A model generated the notes under the pieces. It was not told where the DNA came from. It saw only the letters and a program-made list of their open reading frames with translations, and made no database searches. Shown piece by piece: positions 45,328 through 56,540 of a stretch of DNA of 59,560 bases. The first letter of the stretch is position 1; the number at the start of each line of letters is the position of its first letter. The position numbers were made by a program, and so were the translations under genes. Location: positions 96,662 to 156,221 of the forward strand of contig JBBHKE010002882.1 of assembly GCA_037447655.1 (NCBI GenBank), in the 5' to 3' direction. The stretch comes from Zygnema cylindricum (taxonomy: Eukaryota; Streptophyta; Zygnematophyceae; Zygnematales; Zygnemataceae).

Positions 45328-47433
45328 CTATCTTTTATCCAACAACATACTTCTAGCACTATCACTTAGTGTTCTATTTAACCTTTCAGCTACCCCATTC
45401 TGTTCAAGATTTTCTGGAACTGTCTTTTGGTGTTGAACCCCATCTTCCCTCAGAAAATCCTCAAACTGGTTAGAAGTATACTCTCCACCATTGTCACTCC
45501 TTACTCTCTTGATTGGAGTTTCATGGAGTTTTTCGCTCCATGCTTTATATTGTCTAAAACAATCCTCAGCTTCGGACTTGTTTTTCAAAAAATATACCCG
45601 GGAATACCGAGACCAATCATCAGTTATAGTCATCATAAATCTCTTCCCCCCCGGTGAGGGCACTTTAGCCGGTCCCCAAATATCTGTGTGTACTAGATCT
45701 AGAATTTTTTCTCCCTTATAGGTGGCTGACTTAGGAAAGGGTAATCTGTGTGCTTTACCTTGAGCACATCCACTACAATCACTTATATCATCACTCTCAC
45801 TGAACTGAATCCCTTCCACCACTCCCATCTTTTTCATCTCTCTTAACTTATCTAGATTCACATGCCCAAGCCTCTTATGCCACATCATAATATCATGAAC
45901 ACCAGCATAATAAAGTTTCTTCTTTTCATTACTTAAGATCAGCCTAAACATCCCATGGCTACCTTTCTCAGCAATGAAATAGACATCATCCTCAAAACTA
46001 GCAGTAAAGACTCCTTCCCTAGTGCTAGTAAAAAAACCCTTATCATCTAATACTGATGTAGAGATAAGATTTTTGTTCAGCTCCGGAATAAACAATACAT
46101 CGGAGAATGTTAATATGGATGTCTTTCCTTCTACTAACACTTTTAGATCTACCGATCCTACAAGAGTAGTGGTGACTATCCTCCCATCCCCGTACTCTAT
46201 CTCTACGGTGGGAATCTTTCTTATCTTAGTGAACAGGTGTCTATCCTTACACATGTGCATGGAGGCACCTGAATCTACAATCCAGCCTGCTTCACCTTTC
46301 AATCCACCGTAAGCACATTTCTGCCTCCGTGGAATTTCGACCTCATTTTTCGCCTCCAACTCCTCATCCAAAAGGAGCTCATCGTCCTCGTCCTCGGATT
46401 CAGCCTCAAGTACCTGTGTGACAAGGGCCTTTTTCTTTCCTCTCGGGGTACCACCGGTCTGCCCCTCCTTTAACCGAAGCTCGGTTAGCTTAGTGCACTC
46501 TGCCATATAGTGCCCCGGTTTCTTACAAAAATGACATAGTCCTTTGGGAGCCCTTGGTTCGAACTCATCGGCCGGTTTTTTCTGCTCCCTACCCCCATAG
46601 TTTCCGACCGGTTTTCGGGAATCCCTGTTCCTCCAATCAGTCGCTGTTGCCAAGGCTTGGCCACTCTTTCCTCCCCTTCGGATCTCAATTGTATTCTCTT
46701 GAACGAGAATCATTCCTACCACTGAGTTCCATATCCACCTTGAGTCAGGCAAGTCCTGCACACGGTAAACTATGTTCACGAACTCATCAGGTAACTTCAT
46801 CAGTAAACAGTTAACCTTTTCTTTTTCACTCAAATCTTTTCCCGCACTCTGTAGCTCCATGAAGAGTGTAGCAAGCTCATTGCAAAAATCCAACATATTT
46901 CCCCCTTTGTATACATACTCCTTAACTTTCTGATCAGCCAACTGTTGTTGCTGAATCGTACCACTTCGGTACATCTCTATAAGAGCCATCCAAAGATCGG
47001 ATGCCCTTTCTACCTGCAAATGAGGACATGCAAGTCCTTGAGTGAGATGGCGTAGGATGAAGTGCTTTGCCGCCATATTGTTGAAGTCCCAGGTTTCAGT
47101 ATCATTCTCCTCGTTCCTCGGAATAGGTGACATGAATGCTAAACCAGTTGCTATTGGTGTGGTCGCCTCCTTCTCCTTTCCTTTGTCCACCACCTCTCCT
47201 TCCTTTGTTTCCTCCGTTGAAGGTGAATCCTCTTTCCTGGTGAATCTGCTTCCTCCAAACCCTGGAGGAATTCCAAGACTTGATGGACGCCCCAATCGTC
47301 CACTCACTATCCCCCAAAACCTTTTTTCGCATAGAGCTCCTATCATCATACTTTCCCAGTATATGAAGCCAGTTCCATTAAAGATTGGTACCCTAGAGGG
47401 TGGGCCCATAACCTGTGACTCTGAGACCTCCAT
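45328..47433 (-). CDS. Element A gag-protease-integrase, 5' part
   Basis: A 701-codon open frame. The listed first Met is inside the LTR; the ATG at 47409-47407, inside the PBS (MGPPSRVPIFNG), is a likelier start if transcripts are packaged normally. Domains: gag (about 100-280; LADQKVKEYVYKGGNMLDFC); zinc knuckle CHFCKKPGHYMAEC near 299-312; aspartic protease WIVDSGASMHMC near 384; GAG-pre-integrase MMWHKRLGHVNLD near 516; integrase with CSGCAQGKAHRLPF and catalytic D (HTDIWGP), D (VRSDNGGEY) and E (NGVAERLNRTL). It ends ...SMLLDKR at a stop caused by a one-base shift relative to the downstream frame. Confidence 0.93.
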   Translation of the reverse strand: MEVSESQVMGPPSRVPIFNGTGFIYWESMMIGALCEKRFWGIVSGRLGRPSSLGIPPGFGGSRFTRKEDSPSTEETKEGEVVDKGKEKEATTPIATGLAFMSPIPRNEENDTETWDFNNMAAKHFILRHLTQGLACPHLQVERASDLWMALIEMYRSGTIQQQQLADQKVKEYVYKGGNMLDFCNELATLFMELQSAGKDLSEKEKVNCLLMKLPDEFVNIVYRVQDLPDSRWIWNSVVGMILVQENTIEIRRGGKSGQALATATDWRNRDSRKPVGNYGGREQKKPADEFEPRAPKGLCHFCKKPGHYMAECTKLTELRLKEGQTGGTPRGKKKALVTQVLEAESEDEDDELLLDEELEAKNEVEIPRRQKCAYGGLKGEAGWIVDSGASMHMCKDRHLFTKIRKIPTVEIEYGDGRIVTTTLVGSVDLKVLVEGKTSILTFSDVLFIPELNKNLISTSVLDDKGFFTSTREGVFTASFEDDVYFIAEKGSHGMFRLILSNEKKKLYYAGVHDIMMWHKRLGHVNLDKLREMKKMGVVEGIQFSESDDISDCSGCAQGKAHRLPFPKSATYKGEKILDLVHTDIWGPAKVPSPGGKRFMMTITDDWSRYSRVYFLKNKSEAEDCFRQYKAWSEKLHETPIKRVRSDNGGEYTSNQFEDFLREDGVQHQKTVPENLEQNGVAERLNRTLSDSARSMLLDKR
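47399..47413 (-). other. Half-tRNA primer-binding site of element A
   Basis: The + strand reads GGTGGGCCCATAACC, a 15-nt match to the anticodon arm of plant initiator tRNA-Met, directly against the LTR. Drosophila copia is known to prime from a 5' half of initiator tRNA-Met at the same place. The usual TGGTATCAGAGC site is absent. The complement of the CAU anticodon supplies the ATG of gag. Confidence 0.8.
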
Positions 47434-48455
47434 AAGTCCTCAGAGTGGACAGCTTCCAAGAAGCCTCTAGGATAATCCTGACCCCTTTGTGTTTAAGCAA
47501 AAATAACCGCCACCCTGGCAGACAAAAACGCTGACCAACTTCACCCCTGTGAAGACAAGACTCCCCTGAGTCGATAGCAAAAAGAATCTCTGAATTTGCT
47601 CCCCTGAGCAGTAAGTTATGGGGGGTCAAAGTTGACCTTTTGTACAGAAGCTCTCTGGGAGAGGGGGTCCTATCTTCTATTTTTTCTAAGTCCTATCTCT
47701 CTCACAGACTCTATCTACTGATGTACGGAACCAATCAGAATAGAGTTCCGTACGTAAAAGTACAGCCACCGGTGTACTTTATGTACGGAAATTGTACGAC
47801 ATGCCCTAAATGTCGACACATGTCAAATCCGGATTCGGTGCCATAATCTCCGGAGATTCTACGATCCAACGGAATTTCGCCACGCGTCATCCGATGTGGC
47901 GATGGCCACAAACCGCCGAAATCTTCCTCCGCGATCTCGGCGCTAATCCCGGCCGTCCGATTAATTTCAGATTTAATCGTGGCCGTAATAAATACATGCG
48001 CGGTATTTATTTCACTTCCGAAACAAATGCGCGGTATTGATTCGTAATCCGTACTGTCATTCGTACCGGATCTATGTATCCCGTAAATCGTAACAGTTAA
48101 ATGGATTATCGTACGTATTCCAATTTATATAATTATCAAACTAGATATCACATATTACTACTGCTAGATCTAACGGCTAAGGCTACCGGCTATTTCCTGT
48201 CTGCCGGCCGGTAGGTTCAAGGATCAAATCCTGCAGCCGGCACAATCCTTTTAAATAAATAAATAAACCCTAGTATAAAATTCCCGTAAACCTCAGGATA
48301 GCCAAGGTAGCCATGGCTCTAGCTTCCTCTCCAATTTCTCAGTGACTGCGACAAGTTTGAGATTTGGAGAGAGAAGTTAGAGGTAGACTGCCTCGGCTTC
48401 TTTCTATATTTCTATTTAGACCTAGAAAATACTAATAAATCCATTAGTTTCTACA
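47414..48455 (-). mobile_element. 5' LTR of element A
   Basis: 1042 bp, same borders as the 3' LTR (TGTGACTCTG...TTTCTACA on the + strand). It acts as promoter for the - strand element; the open gag frame extends seven codons back into it (MEVSESQ). Confidence 0.95.
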
Positions 48456-48460
48456 TAAGG

Positions 48461-48692
48461 CGGACGGCTGATCTGTACGGCTGTCATCCGGGAAGTCACA
48501 GGATCAATTCTTGAACCAGGTAGATAAATCTGGGTAAATCTTTTGCATAAGCTCTATCTTTTACCTGACTTCTCACCTGTCTGAGGAAGCCATGGCTGCA
48601 TGCAAGCTCTCATTGACTATGACAAGTATGAGAACAATAAAATAACTATGGACTGACTAAGAAGATAGATTGTAAAATAGCCTATTTCAACA
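48461..48692 (-). mobile_element. 5' LTR of element B, outer part
   Basis: It resumes with CGGACGGCTGATCTGTACGG after the TAAGG duplication and ends CTATTTCAACA. It matches 36466-36701 of the other B LTR. Confidence 0.9.
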
Positions 48693-50247
48693 ACCTCGTC
48701 TTCGTCGAAATCTTCCCGGACCCCGTTATCGGTGGTCCGAGGTAGTGGATTCCGAGAAATCCCGACGGCTTTCAAGCTTAACAAACCGGGCCGATGGATG
48801 ATCTCAACGTCTTACTCTTGTAAAATTAAAGCCCACCGGGCAAGCTTTCTTGAAAGCTTATCGCTGGTCATCAACCAATGAAGGGGTTGATGGTCAGTTA
48901 GAAGCGTAAATGGCTTGCCGTAAATATAATGTGTAAAATGGACAATACCCCATACCGCTGTGAGACATTCACCCTCGTAACTACTGTATTTCGATTCAGC
49001 TCGGTTATTCCTCCGGCTGGCGTATGCCACAATGTATTCCTCTCCATTCAGCTCTCTTTGCGTTAACATGGCCGCAATTCCACGCTTCCTGAAATTGGTT
49101 TGTAGGCAAAAGGGAAGCTTGTGGTTAGAAGGTTGAAGAATGAAAGCATTGGAAAGGGCAATTTTCAGTTTTTGAAACCCTTCTATTTGGGAGGGTCCCC
49201 AAACAAAAGGCACTTCCTTCTTGAGGAGGTCATTGAGGGGAGAAGCAATTGTACTAAAATTTGGTACAAATTGTCGGAATTAATTGGCTAGTCGAAGAAA
49301 GGCCCTCAAACTGGTGAGATCGGTAGGAGCCGGCAGCTTGGTAATTGCCTCTACCTTTGCTTCGAGAAGAGTGATGCCCTCGGCCGAGATAAAATGACCA
49401 AGGTAAGGCACTCCCTCGGCTCCAAAGGTACATTTGGCCGAGTTATATTTCAGGCCGACTTTCTTTAATTCCGTGAGGACCCATTCGATGTGGCGGGCAT
49501 GTTCCTCTACCGTTGCGGAAGCAATTATCAATTAGTCTATGTAACATCTTGCAAATTTGCATCCCCCAAGTACCGAATCCATGACATTTTGAAACACGGG
49601 GCGCTTTTGAGTGCAAAAGGCAATACTACCCATTCCCATCTACCATCACTACCCTAAAAAGTTGTTTTATGGCAACCCTTTTCCTCAATCTCGATTTGAT
49701 TAAACCCTTGACGTAATTCAAGAATACTGAAAAATTTCGTTCCACCCACATGATCAAAGATTTCCTCCGCGAGAGGCATGAGGTGTCGATCTTGTACTGT
49801 CCGAGCATTTAGCTCTCGGTATTCTCCACACATCCTACGCTCCGTAAAGTTCCCCTCTGAATCTTTCTTTCGGGGCATGACGGTGGGAGCGGCAAAAGTA
49901 GAGTCAGAACGAATGATAAGTCCGGCTTTTTCCAATTCAGCACATCGTTTATCCACCATTTCCCATTTGGTTTTTGACAGGCGCTGTTTGGGCTTGAAGA
50001 TAGGCCGATCGTCTTCTAGATCAATCGACATTCTATATGTGGAATGAAGTCCTACATCATTCATCGAGAAAGCAAAAGCGTCTATGTGACGTAAAACCGT
50101 GTCACTAAGCAATTCATGTTCCGAAGGGGTCAAACTGGTACCGAATTTCCACTTCGGGGCCTCCGAGCTTTTAATGGTTAAAGCTTCCATGGCTTGAGCA
50201 AATACCAATTGTTCATCCGCAATGAGAGATTTGCCTAACTCGTACAA
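48693..50247 (-). pseudogene. Gypsy element C: reverse transcriptase and RNase H
   Basis: Read from right to left. 49654-50247: RT N-terminal half (YRMSIDLEDDRPIFKPKQRLSKTKWEMVDKRCAELEKAGLI, CGEYRELNARTVQDRHLMPLAEEIFDHVGGTKFFSILELRQGFNQIEI). Near 49530-49545 the YIDD catalytic motif reads YID followed by a TAA stop. 49280-49531: RT C-terminal half (LKKVGLKYNSAKCTFGAEGVPYLGHFISAEGI). 48812-49213: gypsy RNase H (FCLQTNFRKRGIAAMLTQ, YAS, LTAVWGI, LLTDHQPL). Element B interrupts after RNase H and integrase resumes at 35.5 kb. Inactive. Confidence 0.9.
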
Positions 50248-51557
50248 TATTGGGGCTTGCTAAAGGCAATTCACCTAGTGGTGCCCGCTACGAGTCGGAA
50301 ATGCAGTTGTTCAATGCCGTGTAGAAACGAGAAACGGTAGAACTATGGATTGGACGGCTGTATAGGCCGGAATTCCCCAAGACATATGACTGGGGTTGAG
50401 GAAATTGTAGATAGAGATGTCATTAACCGAATGTATGTGGGAAGGGAAAAGAAAAAACTGAAATGGATTTCCCTTGAGACTATGAGAGGTGCGAGAGGAA
50501 ACAGTACGTGAAGGTGCAGCCGTATTCCCCCCCCAGCTGGTTGCACGGGGTTATTCTGTGCTAGCGACCTGCTGTAAGGCCGAGACCTAAGACAAACGAT
50601 AAAGATTGTGGGTCCATGACCCTACCCAACAAAGTGCAGCGCTGTCTATCCGTAAGGCCGGCGGCCGCAGTAGTGCCTAGAATAAAATGCATAAGATGCT
50701 CCCGTTCTGTGGCAGTAGGCTCCTCTTACTCTCCAGTGATATGATTTCGAAGCATGACTAGACCGTTATGAGATTATGCATGTGAATTAGGATAAGACAC
50801 TAAAGTAGGAAGGACCTTGAGTTGTTGACAGGGTACATTAATATTGTAATTGGGAGAGTGGTCTATTTGGACACATGACTAGACTTAGTGAAAGGGAAGC
50901 AAAGCGGTCTTAATGTCTATAGTGGGGGGTCTTACTAATAAATTAGCCTCACGAAGACGACCAACATCGATGAGGTTATTCTATTTTGAACGAATCTGAT
51001 GTGCAAGGGACCCATGCTGAGCGACATCGATAATTAGCAGGGGTCCAATTAGGTGTTCTATGCGCTTATAGTCTGCCAAAACTGTAGGTCGTGGATTATT
51101 ATAAGCGGCGACGTTCTCTAAAATGTATCTAACTAGCTTGGCGATGGTTTGAAGAAGATGAAAGACCCTCAAAATCTCAAAAAACAATTTGGTACGGGGA
51201 TCCGCCAAACTAAGACCTTTGCCGGCCCGAGACATACCTTGACACTCCCTCCCCCCAAAAACAAGGTCTATCGGTTAGACATTTCATAGATGATGGTTAC
51301 TAAGGATGCGTATGTCTTGTGGGAGAGTTTTGTGCATGTGTAGAAAGGTTGACTTGGGAAACAATTGTGGACACTGTGAATGCAAAAGATTACAGTGGTG
51401 TAACTGTGCCTTTCTAGTTACTGTATCTATTTCTACCGCATAGTAGTGACGAATAAGGAGACTATTATGTAAACATACTCATTGTTAAGTTCCAATCCCA
51501 GCGAATAGGTCTAAAATAACGACCCCGTCTGTATGAGAACTCACCTGTACGGACTTC
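50248..51557 (-). pseudogene. Gypsy element C: degraded stretch between protease and RT
   Basis: No clean domain. Short frames such as 50981-51235 (FFEILRVFHLLQTIAKLVRYILENV) occur. By position this should be the protease-RT linker, which appears expanded and decayed. Confidence 0.4.
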
Positions 51558-52556
51558 CTATTGATAGGAAGGAAACCCGAAGGATCGGTTGCAACGGAAG
51601 GTACAAGAGAGATAGGTGTTAACGGTATAGAAATGTGGAATTATAAATATTGTCAAATGTGTGAGAATTGATAAGAAAACTGGGATCCTCAAAGACCTCG
51701 GGTAAGGGAGAAATATCTGGTATGATTTCTTCGGCCGAAAGGGAGTGGAAAATTTCCTCCCTAACGAAGTTCCCCAAAAATGCGAGGAGAGTCGTAGCCG
51801 AGTGAGCCATAGTGGGCAAGTTCGGCGGGCTGAAATGAGAGGGAGGCAGATTTTGCGCTCCGGAAAGTGTGTCGGTCGGTAAGAGAATGTTTGGTCGTGC
51901 ATGTCCACGCCACCACCAATTCGGATTATAACGTCTTGACCCACCAAACACTCATAGTCGTTACATTTAGTGACCAATGCTCTGACGAAAATTTCAGCGG
52001 ACTCATTTTCTGTTCCTGTCTGAAACCGAAAGATGAGCGGGTCCTTTGTGATTCCGAGGACCGGCTCCGTGGTCCCGGCCGAAGTAAGAAGGCGGGTAGC
52101 TGTCGCCTGAAGCTTGTCTGCTGTCAGACCAAGCTTGGGCGCAAATCCAAATCCGAGGATCACGGGTTTCGCCCCAGTGTCCATGAGAGGAAGAGTGAGG
52201 TGAACACCGTTCACTGAGAATGATCCCCGAGAGTTATCAAGGAAACTGATATGGTGATCGAGATTACGACGCTCTTCCGTAGTAACCGGTTGGATTGCTG
52301 AGAGACAGCAGTTTAACTGCAGAGCCCTCAAAGCGGCTGCTGTTGCGACCTCATCAACGAGGGGAAGGGCTTTCGGTACATCGTCCATCATCGCTGAAAG
52401 AATACTTAATCGCTCCTTCACCCGATGAGCCTCATGAATAGTGCCATCCAATATGGTCAGTGCCTCCGCCGCGATGGTAGAAGCCGTTTTTAGAAAGGGA
52501 GTCTGAGGCTCTTTTGCAAATGAGAGTGGGACACACAAATTTTGTATTTTTCCCAC
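51558..52556 (-). pseudogene. Gypsy element C: retropepsin-like aspartic protease region
   Basis: A 332-codon frame. About residues 110-220 resemble a retropepsin: SFSVNGVHLTLPLMDTGAKPVILGFGFAPKLGL contains the active-site D-T-G (DTGA), and NDYECLVGQDVI matches the second conserved segment. It processes the polyprotein in active relatives. Flanked by gag (right) and RT (left). Confidence 0.75.
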
Positions 52557-52616
52557 TCAATTATGGTCTACTGGGCCCTTATCAAATGTAGCCACCCGTT
52601 GTTGGATGGTGGAATC

Positions 52617-54281
52617 CTAAAGAGTTTGTCTGCCCAATGACAGCATGTGGACAACGGTCCTAGCCATCCCAGTAAATTGGGGTTTCATTTCTGCCATAAA
52701 AGCTGCAAATTGCTCTTTCATCATGGCCACCATTGTGGCTTGAAGCTCGGCCTTCTCTCTCTCTCTACGAGAGATCTTAGGAGGAGCTTCCTCCTTCTCG
52801 GTCTCCTTAGGCGGAGTGACTAGTTTCGTGGAACGGGTCGGAATTCCGCCATTCTTTATTTGATTTTGATAAGTGAAATTGGGGTCCTTCATGTGGCACC
52901 AATAGACATAATGTCCCTTTTGGTGACAATTTGTGCAAGTGGCCGCCTTGTCAAGACACATGGGGGCATCGTGCACCGTTATCCACATCGGAAACACATT
53001 CGATTTTCAGGACTAACGGGTGGAGTTCCCATGGCTGGCGTCCTTTGGGGCCTATTGGGAGGCCATGGGTTTTTAGGTGGAGGAGGAGATGGATTAGCCG
53101 GTTCCAAGTGAGGAGGTTCGGACCGCTCATAGGCGTCCCACCAAGATGTCTGCATCGCATACTCTACCGCATATTGAGCCGCTTGCTCAAAGGTGAATTT
53201 CAGTCCATTCATCTGGATGAGGTGGTTTTGAATAAACCTCTTTGATGGACTTGGAACTGTCCCGCAAATTTCTGGACAGTCTGCGCATCGGACCTGAGGT
53301 CCGGTAATGCCTCTCGCAGAGTTTCTATCCGAGCTCGCAAGGCAGGAGCAGTTTCACCTGGCCTACGCACGAAGTTCATCAACTCTTTGATCTGATCGGA
53401 TTTTGCATCTAGTACTTTTCCTGGAGGATGTCAAACATGACTGAGAGAGGGTCACGTTAAGAAATGGTTCCCCCTGCTCTAGCTCGGACCCCCGCTCGGG
53501 AAGCCACAGCATACTGACGAGGAACCTCGGGGATAGCTGGATAGAACTCGTCCCCATTAGCATCTAATACAGCCGGTCTGGCAAACTGATATGGGATATC
53601 CAATTGGCCGGAGACTTGTGGTAACCCCGCAAAGGGAGCAGCGTACTTTGTCATCGCAAGAACATTGTCATACTTGCGAGTGTAGAGAGTGAGGGTTGAA
53701 CCACGGAGGTTTTGACCGAGAAGGGAAAAGGTGACACGGAGGCCAAACCTTTCTTCATATCTATTTGCTAGATCCCTCATTTCCGTGTCGTATTACATCC
53801 GAAAATGCGATAGGGACATGGTGTCCTTTAATCCGGAAAAACAGAATTGCATCTTACCCATAGATCCATTTGAAGAGGAAGCCATGTTGTAAAAGGGAGG
53901 ATGCGTCAGTTCTGCCAAAGCTGGGCTGGCAAGGAACCTAAGGGTGTGAAGAATTGGAAAGGTTTCCTCCATAAAGTCTTCTTCGGTCCCCTCTAGGTAT
54001 GACCTAGATGAAACCAAGGAAAATGAGGACGTAGATGTCAGACCAGACCGCACTGACAAGGATCTGCGATCCGCAATCGGATCGGATGTGGTCAACGATT
54101 TGGGAAAATCCGAAGGATCTAACTGCGTAGGATGATAAAGTGTACCACCTCGGGAGGACCCGTATTGAAAAGGAATGTTATCCCAATCCGTGGGCAAAAA
54201 ACCAAGGGGAAAACCCTGACTACAATAGTGAAATGTTTCAAACGGCCTAACGGAGATGCAGCACGTGCCAGACCAATCCAC
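52617..54281 (-). pseudogene. Gypsy element C: gag (several frames)
   Basis: 53793-54281, 53457-53780, 52979-53212 and 52617-52997 are successive pieces. The last has a CCHC zinc knuckle, CTNCHQKGHYVYWC, followed by a charged region with a coiled-coil look (RREREKAELQATMVAMMKEQFAAFMAEM). A second partial knuckle (MCFRCG) precedes it at 52979. A Pro-rich linker lies at about 53020-53110. Frameshifts separate the parts. The start codon is uncertain. Confidence 0.65.
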
Positions 54282-55467
54282 ACGCGTACAATCAGCTCAA
54301 GCAGTCACTATCCAGACCTACAATAAACTTAAGCAGTTACTATCAAGACCTAGTGGTCAGATCTAGCAAAAAGTCGTAATACCAATACCTGTACCCTCCA
54401 AACAAAGGGCAAGGTCGAAGGGCCAGATCTATAAACAAGCAGGTAGCTTTCGAAGCACCTTTTGGTGCAGATCTAAAGCAACAAAGATAGAAAAACGCCT
54501 ATGCAGTGTCACCCACAGCCAGATCTAAAAGTAATTCCACACCAGATAGTCACAAGAAAACTTCAAGGCCACTTAGGGCCAGATAGCATGCAAGGAAAAC
54601 AAAAATAATGCCTATGCTCAATTAGAAAGGTTCCAATCGACACCGATCAACACCAATCCCATAAACGAGTGTCCAAACTATAACGGAACGCTCTTGCACC
54701 TGCAAGGCATCGGCTACTTACACACACCTTTAATACTCTGGTGAGTATTAAAAGTGGTGAGTATTAAAAGTGAACCGGACTTATTTGTTGCAAGTCGGAT
54801 TTTGCAGAGCTCCCGAATGTGATCCGCTCCGAAATCCGCTCGGAAATCCGCTCCGAGCAGCGTCTACAAAAGTGACACTGCTTGAGACTCTCGGTAACGT
54901 GAAGATGTACACCGTGGAATGTTAGAGGACCAATTAAAAGGAAAATGGAAGGTGCCGATAGAAGAAAAACAACAAATAAGGAACACAAATACGATAGATA
55001 GGGAAAGTGCGTTGGAATAAAGTCAGAGGCTGCTCGAACTCCAGATGTACAACCCAACTTGTGACCACAATAATCCAAAGCCAGCAGCAAACCCTTATTC
55101 CACTTGAAAAACCCTAATTCCAAAGCGAAACCCTAATTCCAGACGGCCAAAACTCCAAATCTGCAGCCAAGGAATAAAAGTATACCGACCTAAAAGACTA
55201 GAATAAAAAGGAATAAACCCTAAATCTGTTGCAGCCCTAATTTTGCAGCCAAAACCCTTAATCTGCAACCAAACCCTTATTCTGCAGATTAACCCTAATT
55301 CTGCTGCAGAATTTAGGTTTAACACTACAGCCAAGAAATAGAGTGGCAGCAGAATAAGAGACAAAGATTGAAAGAAAGAAATAGCGGAAAACAAAAACAA
55401 AATGTTTTTCTTGTTTTTATAAAATAAAATTTATATTTTTAATATAATTTAGTTACTTTTGGACAAG
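54282..55467 (-). other. Leader of gypsy element C with repeated telo-box-like motifs
   Basis: Non-coding. About 55080-55330 contains some ten close variants of AACCCTAATTC/AAACCCTAA, many paired with CTGCAG. Near 54815-54860 ATCCGCTCC/ATCCGCTCG recurs three times. No clear tRNA primer-binding site was found next to the LTR. Confidence 0.5.
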
Positions 55468-56540
55468 AATGCTAAGCCAAGAGGTAGCCACTAGGCTCCC
55501 TGGTCTTTATCACATTCCCTACAAGAGTTATCTCGTTATGACAGCAAAGCAAGAAATATTCCAACCGGAAAAAGGGAAAATCCAAATTCGTTCAAAAATA
55601 CACTCCTTCCAAGCCTACCGAAATACAAACAAGACACACACACAACCAAACCGTCAAGCTGCCCGAGCAAGGCCCAGCAAGGTCCAGATGTGCTCCCCCA
55701 CGATCTCCAATTCCACACTTCCACCCAAAAGACCAAGTTTGGAGGGAAACCTTCTGGACGTGGCCTTAGGCCTTGTGGATTAAAAACGTGGGCAGGAATA
55801 CAAGGGAAAATATTCATAACCTATCAAGCCTTTATAGCTAGCTAGCAATAACAAATAGAAAGCATGAGTAATCGGCAAGAGAGAGAGCAAGAGAAAGCTC
55901 CGCCGCCAAGAGAAAATTCTTGTCCAAAAGCTAAATTTCTATAAGTCTTGGAATTAGCGTAAGTATGAGCTACGCTAGGCCTAAGCGAAACTAGCCTACG
56001 TCTAGCCTACTTTACATGCATGAAACTAATTAAGATGTTAGCCAATAGGCAACCAACATCGTCTGCCGTACATGTAACAAAATCCGCTGTCCGAGGTTAA
56101 AAACCCTCCCTAACTACATGTACACGCGAACCTACATGGGTTCGCGACTTAAATATATAAAATGTATTGAAGCGTCGCCGGGAAATCGCGATTCACCTCC
56201 AAACGATACTCCGCGTCCACACTTCAAAATCGCGTGCATACGCACGAAACGAAGCATACGGCACGAAATACTTGAAATCGAAATACGTGCGCATGAAATG
56301 AAAAGTATCGCACGAAAGTAGTACTTTTCAACGAAATATGTACGCGAATTGCGTACACGTCACAAATAAGTGAATCGACAATATTCTACTAATGAAACTA
56401 CGAAACTCAAACATGCGACTAAAAACCATGCGTGCTTGCGGAAATCGTGCGTGGATGCATACTATCGTGCGTGCGCAACGAATATCGCGCGTGCGAGATA
56501 ATTATCGTGCGTGCATGCAACGATACGATGCGGCATGACA
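55468..56540 (-). mobile_element. Right (5') LTR of gypsy element C
   Basis: About 1.07 kb, homologous in the same orientation to 32683-33820 but with many substitutions, so the element is much older than A. It begins TGCTAAGCC and ends GGCATGACA on the + strand. It contains a five-unit array of the 20-bp alternating purine-pyrimidine repeat (about 56420-56530). The 175-bp end block seen at 32.5 and 33.8 kb is absent here. Confidence 0.6.

Larger units (their letters stand above)
42017..48460 (-). mobile_element. Young, nearly intact copia element A with perfect TAAGG target duplication
   Basis: LTR 42022-43062 (1041 bp), internal 43063-47413, LTR 47414-48455 (1042 bp), target duplication TAAGG at 42017-42021 and 48456-48460. 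By eye the LTRs differ at about three substitutions and one single-base indel, so the insertion is recent. The internal region is coding almost from end to end: the first internal ATG lies in the PBS and the pol stop TAG touches the polypurine tract (43063-43075, AAAATAAGGGGAG on the coding strand). One frameshift interrupts the polyprotein near 45318. It is inserted in the LTR of element B. Confidence 0.95.
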
